From positions 3,285,991-3,349,990 of the forward strand of contig NC_088297.1 in the NCBI RefSeq assembly GCF_032854445.1: a stretch of 64,000 nt of DNA, in the 5' to 3' direction. Shown here in pieces: positions 31,614 to 45,100 of the stretch (position 1 is its first letter; each line of letters starts with the position of its first letter). The position numbers and the translations under genes are program-made. This DNA is from Liolophura sinensis. Lineage: Eukaryota > Mollusca > Polyplacophora > Chitonida > Chitonidae. Under the pieces are notes generated by a model. It was not told where the DNA came from and did not search any database. It worked only from the letters and a program-made list of their open reading frames with translations.

Positions 31614-32861
31614 TTTCATTTGATGTCCTGTTTCCATTCGACGGGTCAACTTGTATCGGGTGAGCACGCGTTTACGCGAAGTGTGGTTTCAACCTCTGCC
31701 CTGGACAAGAAATTTGCCCCTCCCTCTGTCTCTCTGTCCACCTGTGTATTTCTTGAACAGTTCAACCAAAATTTACCACCCTTACATCTTCTCACAGGGA
31801 AGAACGAAATCAATTTTGAGTGACTTTGGCCTGTTTTGGACCTAATTATTTAGGAACAGTCATTCATGCTGAAATAAACCACAAAGTTGTTACTCGTTGA
31901 TAAAGTGTTTTCGTGCCAAATTATTTTCAACTTCTAAATTCCCTTACACAAAATCTAGACATACCTGTATGTATTTGTTAAATGACGACGGGTTTTAAGT
32001 GCCTTACACTGAATCCTTTCCTTCAACACGAGGATTCGCCCTTTCGATCGACACGTTCACGCCAACTCTCACAGTTTGAAAGTAAAGAGCCCACAGAACC
32101 TTTGTTTAAATCGCATGAAATTTCACCCCCTTCGTTCAATAACTGATTTTCCTGTACTCCTATTGTGCCTAACCATTTTCATCACCCATAACTAAACCCT
32201 GTAAATTTCCACTCGATATTTGAAACGGTTCAAAACATTCATCATCACATAACTAGACATTCTATACACTAAACGGCCATTTCATAGAACAAATCTCTCT
32301 TTCTTTTCCCTGTGCACCAAAGTTCCTCACCAATGGAATAAATTTCCTCAAAGTCTTCCCGTCCATATCTGCTTAAAAAAGGAACCTTAAACTATACTAA
32401 CTTGAAATGGTGGTTTAGTCTAAAAATATTTTTTCTTATACTCTACAGACAGTAGTATTTGTATAGGCATAACATTATTACTGATTTTCACCTTTATCTC
32501 ATTTCCATTAAAACAAATTTTATTAAAATTTTAACCGGGACAGAACAAGTCTCCAGGGGTTTTATTCAAGCCTTTCCAACTGTGATCTAACGTAAATCTG
32601 CTGTAAATATCTGGTGAAATAAAAAAAAATTAAAAAAAAAATTAAAAAATGATCGTATGAGTTTCATCTGATCTCAGGCACAATACCACAAAGTCTAAGA
32701 CAGCTTTATGATGCTGAGGCAAGGAATCCCGCTTATGGCCGATGTCAGCTACCAAGATAATCTTTGAATCAATGATATAAATATATGTTTACTTAATATA
32801 TTTTAAACTGTAACAAAGTTAAAATTTTGAAAAAAAAATGTCATTCCATCGATATTAAAAG
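31614..32861. other. Unique AT-rich sequence upstream of the EndoU gene, no feature seen
   Basis: No exon, SINE or tandem repeat is recognised. Short poly-A and AAAATT runs occur around 32620-32650. It probably belongs to the upstream region of the EndoU gene. Confidence 0.4.
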
Positions 32862-32935
32862 TGGGTCATTACACGTGAAGAAAGAACGCGACGTCACGAG
32901 TGATCGTGATCGCATGTCACGTGATCACGACTACC
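32862..32935 (+). promoter_or_regulatory. Candidate upstream element of the EndoU gene (E-box and CRE-like)
   Basis: Contains ACACGTGA, GACGTCAC at 32890-32897 and the E-box CACGTG at 32918-32923 within a partly palindromic stretch of GTGATC and GATCAC words, 250-320 bases before the start codon. The motifs are seen directly; promoter activity is inferred from position only. Confidence 0.3.
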
Positions 32936-33183
32936 TATCTGGAAGAAATTCAAGACGAACCCTCAGTTCGCAAGGACTTGTTTTATGATTTAATTATGCC
33001 TCGAAGTGTAGGCTAATGGGGAATAAAATTCAATCTTTTTGAACTTTATAGCTGTAGGGCGAAAAAAAAACGGCACGTGCAGGTGATAAAATTCTCAAAG
33101 GATTGGCTTATATCTGGAGACTTCGTCAGCTCTGCTCACTTCCCCCCGGAGTGGTTTGATCGCATACGACGAACAACCAAGTC

Positions 33184-36100
33184 ATGTGGCTTCTGACTCT
33201 GACGGTGATACTCAGTGGCCTGCTCTGGACTGCTCATGCAGGTAAACAACTAGTTTGTGACAACTAATTACAAGACAGATTTAATATGAATTTAAATGAT
33301 GAACCGCCATGAGGTTTGAGCACCCCCCCCCCCCCCCAAAAAAAAAAAAACCTGAGTCAATTTCTGAAACCGGACGTGTAAAAAGACTTGGTTCTACTTT
33401 CTTGGCGCTCAGGATGATGGGGATACACGTAACGCTATTACTGGTTAGCTCGGGGTTGGTGTGATCTGATTAAATGTTTAGTGTCATGTCCGGTGTCAGT
33501 ATTGGGTGGAGTTTCACGTTTGGTGTCAGTTTATTTTGTCAGATGTTTTACCGTACCGGTTAGATAGCGTTATAAATATAGTAACAAATTCCCTATGTCC
33601 AGTTCCTACAAAAAGATGAAATCGATACAATCCAATGAATCCACATAATCGAACTAACAAAGATAATGTATCCCAATTTTTTTTTACTTTTCATTTATTA
33701 CCAACGAATCCGGACAAGATATGTCCCATATTTTAGATTCCAGTGGAATACAGTTTATACAGCGTGAAATCCTGCTTTTCAACGTGATTTTTCTTCAAAC
33801 TGAGCCTCCCTGATAACATGCAATAACTTGCTCTAACGCCTTCGTCATATGTAAGTCAATTACTGGCCAATTGGTCACTTGGAAAATTTCAATTCCCCTA
33901 GAGAGAAAAATTACAACGAGATTCAGGTCGCTTTATCCTTGTATATTTCTTCACTGTTCTTCTTTCGTTCTTTTTTTTAACACCGTGATAGATTTTTCTA
34001 TATGAGATCCGAGAGCAATGAAAATATGAATAATGATTAACATTTTTAGCCCAAGAAGGAAACTTGAGCGACGTCTTAGGTTAGGTAGAGCGCGGTCACC
34101 ACCATCTCCCCATCCTCTTGTTGTCAGAGCTGAGAATGGAAGCTGATTATCAACATACATATGATAATGGCGTTCAACGGCTTCCAGACCAGCCCCGATG
34201 GCTGAGTTGGTAGAGCGTCCGCTTCGGGAGGCGGTAGATCCTGGGTCAATCCTGGGTCGGGTCACACCTAAGACCTTAAAAGAGGAAGTTGTAGTTTCCT
34301 CGCTTGGCGTTCAGCATTAAAAGATTAGTGCGACGTTGAGCCGTATCACTATAATGGCTTGGGCGGGGCGCCTTACTTGCCTTTGGAAATCCGTCCTGTA
34401 ACAAGGCGGCACATCACATGCACTCTAAGGACTCCTTCGCCGTCATAAGACTGAAAGATTTTAAGTATGACCTTAAACCCTAAGTACTCAGTCACTTAAA
34501 CGGCTTCCATAGATGAGCGATATATCCCCATAAAAATCTCCACGTTCTGGTTCGAATGTAGCCCTAATCCCGTTAGTTAGGATGTAACTTTATGTCATGA
34601 GGTTTGATCAGTTAGGAGACAATATTGGAGATTTTTGTCAAAACATCGATCAACACAAATCCACACCACTTTGTACGATCAATTTATAGTAGCCCAATTT
34701 ATTACTTATCAAAAAAAAAAAATCTGCCTTGTCTGTGTTAAGCCTACCGTTTAAAATCGGAAATAAATTTGTCGCATTCTAACTTTTTCAAAATTTAGAA
34801 TCATTTAAACAGTATTATTTTTATGATATTTACTGAAAAACAATTATTTCTTGGTATGTGCAGAAAACAGAAAATATGGATTATTGGTCTAAAACCTTGG
34901 GTATAGCTTCTTTCATACGCCATAGCCGTCAATTGGTAAACTTAGGTGGTTCCGATGTCGATTAACGCACTGCATTTTGAGAACAAATAGTTTCCTTTTT
35001 AAGATATATGTGGTAGGGTCAGCTCTTTGCGATCTATGCCAAAGAAAGACTGAACCTTTATTCAATGCAGCAACAATAAAGAATTCTGGGATGACATAAA
35101 TGAGTGGTTCAAAATTGCCTCGCATGGCTCAGTGAATGTAACAAAACGTGTACAGGTAGTTCTTCAGGAACTGGGAAGTAATGGCACAGGCAAGGCCTTT
35201 GGTACTATGATAATCCTGACTAAATTGTTTATTTATCGATGTAAATTTAGAAAACAAATACCAAAAACTTCAGCTTTTAAATATATTCTTAGATAATACT
35301 GGGAAATTGAAAGGGTGTCCCTTTCATGCATAAGGAAAGAACTAGCCCTTGACAGACGATAGTCCAAAACTTTAGATACCCCTTAGGGGGTAATATTGGT
35401 GGAATATCGCACTGTATTGCATTGTAATCTACCTTATGTATGCCTGTACATGTAATACGGCAGCTATAAACACAGACCGTAGTTAATAAAAAACAGCGAT
35501 ATTCGTCAAAAGTTTGGACGGGATCGACACTGTGCGGAGTATGGAAGTATGTCCGAAAACAGTTGTTGTTGAAATGTGGACATAAAGAAATCGAAACTGC
35601 TGAATAATAATAATAATACAATCCTTAAGTCCTTAATTTTTCTTTCTTCCGGGTCCACTGCGCATGCGACAGTATGCTAAAACAACCCTTGGGTTCTATA
35701 CATATAAAGTCGAGAGTACTCCATTATACCCCATTTTGCATAGACCTTTTTGGAAGACCTGGGCCCAAAACCACATTACAAATGTGTATAATGATGCTTT
35801 AGCTGAGGAATCAGGGTACACCTGTATCGACAGGTGCGCGCTAGTGTGAGCCTATATATACGTAAAGTACAACAGATATATTTGTAGGTTCACAGCACAG
35901 CGATCCCAAGAGCACCGTTTCTTTTCTGTCATTTGGGCCTTAAGCTTTCTTAAGAAAATATTGCCAAAAATTAAACTTGTTGCCATAAAGAAGATCTATG
36001 GTCATATTGTCCAGTATAAGTGTGTGTATACTTGGGATTTTATGTCGTACTTAGCAATACTTCAATCATATCAAGACGAGGAGACATTTAGCGAATGGAT

Positions 36101-39100
36101 ATTATGTATCATGTCGTGGCAGGGCGAGCCTTTTCAAAGGCTTTGATATGACCCGACCCGGAGCATATTACCCAGTAATTATTGATCTGGGCCCGGTAAA
36201 TCAAAACTGGTATAAGATTTAATGCCAGATTTAACTTTAAGCCAAGTCCTCAATTTTGTACCTAGCCTAAAGCAAACTGTGTACCAGTATATTAAATTTG
36301 AACTAAAACTGCTGCTGTTATGCTTTGGCTTTGGAGAACTGCATTTGCTGCTGAGTAGGATTGAATTTGTAAATATTAAATATGACGTAATACTACTATT
36401 AGCTAATACAATTTTGAACAACTGAGCCATGAGAGTTATCTTTCCTTTTAATGTAACTAACCTTTATTCCGGATTTCTGTATTACTGCGTATGGGTCAAT
36501 ATATCATTCACTAACTTGGATTCTAACAGCAGATCTAAGACATAAATAGGTCAAGCAAAATTAGAACTTGTTGTTCACCTTCAAGCACATGCGACCTCTG
36601 GTTACATTTCAGATTCTTGCGCGGGGCGCTGTGGATCGGGCGTGGATTCGTCCAAAAACTGCCAGTGTAACTCTCACTGTGAAAGGTTTGGCGATTGCTG
36701 CTCTGACTACGACAGTCTCTGTAATGGAGGTAAGCTATACCAGAGGTGTTCGTTTATAATGTGAACGGTGTCACGACTGAGGGATATGGAATTAGGTCCG
36801 ACATTTACAATCGTTAAAAGTGTGAAATTGCAAACAAATGGTATGGAAGCCAGTTAACTCATGGTACCATCTTGGCTTCGCCCACCGTTGGCACGAAACG
36901 ATGGGAGGATGGTACGAAGCGATGGGAGGATAGTACAAAGCGATAGGAGTATTGCACGAAGCGAGCCAGTTAAGTTGAATGTGCCTATAACAATGCGTCA
37001 TACACGTGTATTTATCACATAACACAGAGCAAAGGTGTGCATTAGCCCTAAAATGATGGCGGACATTAGATACATATTTATTTATTTATTTGATTGGTGT
37101 TTTACGCCTTATTCACGAATATTTCACTTATACGACGGCAGCCAACATTATGGTGGAAGGAAACGGGTCAGAACCCGGGGGAAACCAACGACCATCCGCT
37201 GTCTGCTGACAGATCTAATTTCACGTACGGTCGGAGCGGAAGCCAGCATGAGCTGGACTTGAACTCACAGCGACCGATTGGTGGGAAGCTCCCGGGTTAG
37301 TTCCCGGCCTAACCACCTGGGCGTACGAGGCCCTAATTAGTTATATAGCAATAGTGTGCATGTTATATACATGTATATAACAACTGTGTGTTAGCTGTGT
37401 TACAGTGGTGTGCATTGGTCAATTAACAATGTTGTACATCAGCCGTATTACAAAGGTGTGCAATAACCATAAAACAAAAGTCATGTTACAATGCTGTGCA
37501 ATGGCCATGTAACAATGTTGTACAGTGGTCATATAACAATGGTGTGCGATATCTATATAACAATGGTGTGCAATGGCCATACAACAATGTTGTGCAATGG
37601 CCAATTAACAATGTTGTTCAGTAGCCATGTAACAATGTTGTACAGTGGTCATATAACAATGGTGTGCGATATCTATATAACAATGGTGTGCAATGGCCAT
37701 ACAACAATGTTGTGCAATGGCCAAGTAACAATGTTGTTCAGTAGCCATGTAAAAGTGTTGTGCTATGCCCATGTAACAATGGTGTGCAATGGCGATATAA
37801 CATTGGTGTGTAATGGCCATATAACAATCGTGTGCAAGGGCCATATAACAATAGTGTGCGAGGGGAATATAGCAAAGTTGTTCATCAGTCACATAACAAT
37901 GGTGTGCCATGTCCAGATAGCAAGGCTCTTCACCAGTCACTTGCAATGTACAAGAGTGAGTGAGTGCTTGGGGTTTATCGTCTAATACACAAAGAGTGCA
38001 GCTCTTGTGAACAACGGGCTCTACACATCTACACTTCACTAATCTCTCAGTGTGCATTGCTGCTGATGTATATATCTTACATTCTAGCCTTGTGTTTGGT
38101 TCATATCTCTTTCAGTATATACGCAACAAACCAAGGTATACTATCTTTGAACAATTGCTCTTCATTGTTGCTACCTTTGAACAATTGCCCTTCATTGTTG
38201 CTATTCTTGAACAATTGCTCTTCATTGTTGCTATCCTTGAACAATTGCTTTTCATTGTAGCTATCCTTGAACAATAGCTCTTCTATGTTGCTATCCTTGA
38301 ACAATTGCTTTTCATTGTAGCTATCCTTGAACAATAGCTCTTCTATGTTGCTATCCTTGAACAATTGCTCTTTATTGTTGCTATCCTTGAGCAATTGCTC
38401 TTTATTGTTGCTATCCTTGAGCAATTGCTCTTTATTGTTGCTATCCTTGAGCAATTGCTCTTTATTGTTGCTATCCTTGAACAATAGCTCTTCTATGTTG
38501 CTATCCTTGAGCAATTGCTCTTTATTGTTGCAATCCTTGAGCAATTGCTCTTTATTGTTGCTATCCTTGAGCAATTGCTCTTTATTGTTGCTATCCTTGA
38601 GCAATTGCTTTTCATTGTAGCTATCCTTGAACAATAGCTCTTCCTTGTTGCTACCCTTGAGCAATTGCTCTTTATTGTTGCTATCCGTGAGCAATTGCTC
38701 TTCATTGTTGCTATCCTTGAACAATTGCTCTTCATTGTTGCTATCCGTGAGCAATTGCTCTTTATTGTTGAGATCCTTGAACAATTGCTCTTCATTGTTG
38801 CTATCCTTGAGCAATTGCTCTTTATTGTTGCTATCTTTGAACAATTGCTCTTCATTGTTGCTATCTTTCAGCATGGCCGTATTGGTACATCTCCCTCTTG
38901 TATCTAATATGTTCTAGTAATCTACATGTACACGTATCAGACTGGTGTCTCTTCCAATCAAATGAACCGCTGCTATTTGTATACCGGCTGTTCACAGTTC
39001 CTGTTCATTACTGCTATTTGCCACCATGTGGACCGGTATATTTATGGTATGCTTCCCTTATGCTAAGACGGTGTGTCCAATGATTATACCTCTTTGGCAC

Positions 39101-42100
39101 TGTAACAAATCTACTGCTGTTCTCTTTAAATGTTGGTTGATCATGAGTATTTATGAGAATTGGCATAGCACAGGGATTTCTCAACCTGCATCTCTTGTGA
39201 GTTTTTATTTATAACTGTACTTATTTCTTTGTAACTGTACTGCATAAAAGTCAATACTCTCTTTGAGTACTGGTTGGCCGTTACTCCATGCCCCAATATT
39301 TCTCCATGCCCTTTACCAATATTTATCCATGCCAGTTACCAATATTTCACCTTGCCTGTTACCAATATTTCTCCATGCACCAATATTTCTCCATGCCTGT
39401 TACCAATATTTATCCATGCACCAATATTTCACCATGCACCAAAACTTCTCCATGCCCTTAACCAATATTTCACCATGCCCATTACCATTATTTCTCCATG
39501 CCCGTTACCAATATTTATCCATGCCCGTTACCAGTATTTTTCCATGCCAGTTGCCAATATTTCTCCATGCCTGTTACCAATATTTCTCCATGCCCATTAC
39601 CAATATTTATTCATGCCCATTACCAAATACTTTTCCATGCCAGTTACCAATATTTCTCCATGCCTGTTGCCAACATTTCTCCATGCCCGTTACCAATATT
39701 TCTCCATGCACCAATATTTCTCCATGCCCGTTACCAATATTTCACCATGCCCATTACCATTATTTCTCCATGCCTGTTACAAATATTTTTCCATAGCAGT
39801 TACCAATATTTCTTCATGCCAGTTACCAATATTTCACCATGCCCGTTACCAATATTTCTTCATGCCCGTTACCAATATTTCTCCATGGCAGTTACCAATA
39901 TTTCTCCATGCCTGTTACTAATATTTCTCCATGCCCAAATATTTCTCTATGAGAGCTACCAGTATTTCTCCATGCCTGTTACCAATATTTCTCCATGCCT
40001 GTTACCAATATTTATCCATGGCAGTTACCAATATTTCCCCATGCCTGTTACCAATATTTTTCCATGCCCGTTACCAATATTTCTCCATGCACCAGTATTT
40101 CTCATGCACCAATATTTTTCCATGCCAGTTACCAATATTTCCCCATGCCCCAATATTTCTCCATACCCGTTACCAATATTTCCTCATGCCCGTTAACAAT
40201 ATTTCCCCATGCCCCAATATTTCTCCATGCCCGTTAACAATATTTCCTCATGCCCGTTACCAATATTTCTTCATGCCCCAATATTTCTCCATGCCCGTTA
40301 CCAATATTTCTCCATGCCAGTTACCAATATTTTTCCATGCGCATTACCATTATTTCTCCATGCCCATTACCTATATTTCTCCATGCTCCATGGCAGTTAC
40401 CAATATTTCTTCATGCCCGTTACCAATATTTCCCCATGCTCCAATATTTCTCCATGCCAGTTACCAATATTTCTCCATATTGTTACCAGTATTTCTCATT
40501 GTCGTTGTATGGTGCCTCTCTGTCGTATGCTACATGTGTATATGTCTGGGTCATATCTCCAGGTACTGCTAACCCCGCTCCCCCCGTTCACTGATTCAAG
40601 TTCTACCTAGCCGAAGACCTGTGGTAGCGTTTTGGACGCCGTCAGTGTGTAGTGCAAAGTAAACAAAAACATAAAAGACACTTTTAATTTCCAGTGAGCC
40701 CATTGTGTTTTCAGCTACCTGTTCAGGGCGGTGTGGCAGCGCGTTAGATACCTCTCAGTCCTGTCAGTGTAACAGTCACTGCTTACAGTATAACGACTGT
40801 TGTACGGACTACACACAGCTGTGTACCACGGTCACCAGTAAGTCGGACAACTCACACAACAGTCACTTTCCATACACTTCTGATCTTTTGGGGGCTCAAG
40901 GTGTTTCTGTCTCTTGATATGGCTGGTCTCGTGGATGTCTGCACTGACCGTGACGACCGTCACAACTGTCTCTCTTCATAGACTTCTGATCCTTTCTGGG
41001 CTCAAGGTGTTTCTGTCTCTTGATATGGTTGGACTCGTGGGTATCTCATTGGCCCTAATAAAACAAGCACTGCCCTTTCTGAACAGTCGGTTCTCTTCGG
41101 AGGGTACTTTATCTCTTAGATTTGGCTTGTGTATCTCGCTCAAACTTCGTCGACTTGATTATTATCCAAGCTCAGGTTGGTTCTTTATTGTTGCTATTTC
41201 TCAATAAGGGTTGCATGTTGAAGGGATATGTATCCACTAGGTTCTGCTTGTGCATCTCGCTCAAATCTTTTTGACAACAAACCAAGCTCGGTTACTGTAT
41301 CTCGGTTAACAAAATGGTTGTTTGTTGTTGCTATCTCTCAAATAAATACTCTTTTCATACTGTTGGTATCTCATATGTTCTAGCTTTGTATATATCCGGT
41401 TCTTATTTCTTCGTCTTCATAACAATAATAATATGAAAGCTGGTGTCTTTAAACAAAGGCGGCCCATTGTTGCCATTAAGTATTTAATTGATGTTTTACG
41501 CCGTACTCAAGAATAGTTCACTTATACGACGGCGGCATCATATGGTAGAAGGAAAGCGAGCAGAGCCGGGGGAAACACACGACCATCGGCAAGTTTCTGA
41601 CAGACCTTCCCACGTACGTGTTGCTATTATGGTCATATATTGCTACCACCTCTTAAGCTATGACTTCAAATCCGATATATACCTCTTTGGTACTTGGACA
41701 AATCTAACGCTGCTCTGGTTGTCTGTTACTTATTTTTTAAAATGTTTTGTATTATTTTTCAGTCTCTATATCCTTGCCTTTAGTTCATATTTGTGTGGCA
41801 CTGCGTTAAAGTAATGCTGTCTTTTAAAGGTTTTTTTATGTTCTTTACTTGTCATATTATATATTCATATCTCGATCGATTCGGTTCTCTTATTTCTGCA
41901 GCAAACCAACGTTGCGTGTATTTTTATCGGCGTGGGACTTTATACCGTTACACCGTTAACAAGTAGTTGTAAACCTGTACAAAGAAGCTCATGTATTCTA
42001 CGTCTCCAGTTTTCCATCCCAGGCTATGTAATTAAAAACGCCTTATTTTAACATGTGTTGCTATCGTGTTTCACGAAGATAAATCGTAAGTACACGACGT

Positions 42101-45100
42101 TAATTTCACAGTTGGAGTGCTGATTGCAGGCTAAAGACATATTCTTCGAGGCCATGGCCCAGGATCACGAAGATCACAAAAATGTGACTTAACTGGAGAT
42201 ATTATTCGTGAACTTTAAGCGTTAATTTTCATTTGTGTGATGAAGATCCAAGGTAACCAGCAGCTCAGTTCACACCTCGCCCAAAGGCCGCTGTGCACGC
42301 GTGGTACCCGAGGCATACCGTACCTTGAAGCCGGTAAAGAAAACTTAGAAAATATATTGAGCGACAGACTGTTCTCGTCACTGCAACTCACAATCAGCAG
42401 GCCCGACTGCATGGATCATTGTGTCCAATTTTACTACAAAACATGATATTCTGTGGACTGCGAAATGGCGCCAAATTCTCCACAGGTATTACCATAATAC
42501 CATGGGTGTCCAATTGGTATCAGACAAAGCAGACGGGACGCTTTTGCATCATCTATGGCGGCGGGTATGCGAGAGATGAGAGCTTTTCCAGGATCTAATA
42601 CAACTCCGGTATCTTTCAAAATGTTTGTTGTAAAACTGTTTTACTTGTATGATTTTCAGGCTGCTAACTAAGAGGTGTAGATGTAGGGGTAATTATAGAT
42701 TTAGTCATACGATAGCTTCAGGAAAAGCACTGTGAGTAGGCCTAATGGATTCACCGATGCTTTGCATGGCTTTTCAAGACATAATCCAGGCAGGTCTTCA
42801 CAGCATGATGTCACCCGGCCAGGGCTCCTCGGCCGACAAGATAGGCAGAAGGTCTCACTTTAATAGGGTTTTTAGGTGAAACTAGTTAAAATAATATTTT
42901 TTAAAATGCAGTTTACATACTAACATAGCTAAAATATTGTGTCTAGGGAACATTTAGTGTGAAAATAAAGGCGTTAGGGTTCTCCTTTAAGTCTACGACA
43001 GCTTCAGCACTTTGGAGCCCATACCATGATCATTTTGCTGTGATCCTTACAGCAAAGATGTGACACTGGGTACGTGGGGTGCTCAATTCACACATCCGTG
43101 TATATCTTTAACTAATGTCAGAATAACTCTAATTAAGTCTCGTGGGTTTAACAAGTTACCCGAGAACCCGCGTGGGTTTAATGCGCGAATTCCCATGTTT
43201 AAGAGCAAGCCACGCAGATACATTATCATGATCTTACGTTTTAAGGGCCTATTCCCCTTTTTTTTTAGGCTTTTGGGTTTTTAAGAAAGGACGTGCTGTT
43301 CACTTTAAGGGCTGTGATTCTGAGCTAAGAACGACCATGAGCTTCGGTTCCATGGGTGTCTTACTGTGTGCTTTTGAAATCGCTTTCCCGCGTTTTAGGC
43401 CTGTTAGTTACATCGATGTCCTCTTGGACTATAGGAGGGCGTTCCTGGATTTTAAAAGCGTGGCTCTTTATTATACATCGATGTGCTCTTGGATTATAGG
43501 AGGGCGTTCCTGGATTTTAAAAGCGTGGCTCTTCATTAAACATTGATGTCCTCTTGGATTATAGGAGGGCATTCCTGGATTTTAAAAGCTTGGCTCTTCA
43601 TTATAAATCGATGTGCTCTTGGATTTTAAGCACGCGTTCCCAAGCTTTAGAACTATGCCTCTCATTTCAGTCGGTGTGCTTTTGGGTTTTAGGAATGCGT
43701 TCCTGAGTTTCAAGAACGTGCGTCTCAGTTACAACGGCATGCTCTTTCGTTTTAGGCACATGTACCTCGGTTCTAGGAATATGTCTCTCAGTTCAATCGA
43801 TGTGCTCTTGCGTTTTAAGCACGCGTTTTTTAGTTTTAGAAATGTGTCTCTCAGTTCAGTCGGTGTGCTCTTGGGTTTCAGGTACACGTTTCTAAAGTTC
43901 AAGTATGTTGATCTTATATGACCTTGAGTTTCCGATGGGCGTCCTTCATCTTTTATGTCATGCACCTCGTAATAGCTGTATGACCTTGAACTCGGAAATA
44001 TATGAACGTAGTTCAGAGTTTTATGGGTATTCCTCTCGATTTCACCGGCGAAATGTTGGAGTATTATGGACGCTCGTGACATTCGGAGTTACGCACCGTG
44101 GTTACATAGTGAACATATGGACATGACTCAGAGCTTTGCGGGCGTTTTCCTTTCCTCATAACACCGCCTATTGCGCTTATCTTTCAGCCTCTTCGTCGTC
44201 GGTATCCGATTTACGTGACGCTGCAAGTTGATTTCGACATGTTTCGTTAGCTTTGTATTGTTTGGATGTTATTGTATGTTACATATGAAGACAGCGCAGC
44301 AGTTTTAGTAATTGTAGACCAGTAACGTCTTATAAATTGGAATTAACATCACTGCATTGTTTTATCTAATTCTGTTAAATCATAGTGCAAGGGGTGTGTT
44401 CTTTGTTACAACATGTACTTAAGCATTTACAAGAACAGTTAGAAAACAGTCCTAACTGAGGTTTATTGACAAGAGATCGTATTTCATCGTTTGTCAATTA
44501 TCACAAAGTCGTTGCTGCTGTAAGTCTTTTATGACACTGTTTACTGCTCAGTCTCTTCGACATCGTGCTATAAGTCAAGTGACCCGGTGCCTGAATTTCA
44601 GTGACGTGTTCCTGCATCTTTACAGAACTGAGTGCTGTCTATTGCTATTATTTTCACACCTCACCATCGAGCTCTGGGTTACATGACCTTGCATTTAATT
44701 GCATTTGTGGGCTGTTGGGGTTTAGGCAGGCATTCGTGAGTTTAAGAATGTGTCTCTCAGTTTCATCGGCATTTTCACATCTCACTTTCGGGCTCTGAGT
44801 TTACACGACCCTGAATTTAATTGGATTTTTATCAACATGATTCAGAGCTTTACGAGCGTTTTCCTACAATAACACCAGTGCCCTTTTTCCCACGCCTTTC
44901 AGCCCCCTCACCGCCGGGATCCACGCCTACTGACCTCCATGGCATCGCCAGTCTGATCTGGGAGAAAGACGTAAACCGTGCGTCGTCGTCCCACATCACG
45001 GTGAATTACCAGGGGCATACCTCCACGTCCTCGGGCGGAGTAGACAAGGCCACCCACCCGTGAGTCGACACAGGGGACCTTCCCACAAATCCATTTCTGA

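Noticed and set aside
31103-31663. 155-codon minus and 124-codon plus frames over the 15-bp repeat
   Set aside because: Pentapeptide repeats on both strands at once are a by-product of a stop-free 15-bp unit.
35289-35621. 110-codon minus-strand frame in EndoU intron 1
   Set aside because: No recognisable motif, AT-rich, no splice or start context; chance length is plausible over 64 kb.
37419-38057. Overlapping 150-164-codon frames over the 24-bp repeat
   Set aside because: Same cause: stop-free repeat unit whose length is a multiple of three.
38101-38874. 257-codon minus-strand frame with a 10-residue repeat ([10 protein letters not shown])
   Set aside because: It is the 30-bp minisatellite read through; 30 is a multiple of three and the unit has no stop, so several frames on both strands stay open. 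It lies inside an EndoU intron and has no start or splice context.
39263-40610. Several overlapping plus-strand frames of 100-230 codons ([16 protein letters not shown]...)
   Set aside because: All are read-throughs of the 23-bp minisatellite, each frame giving the same 23-residue cycle. No independent coding evidence.
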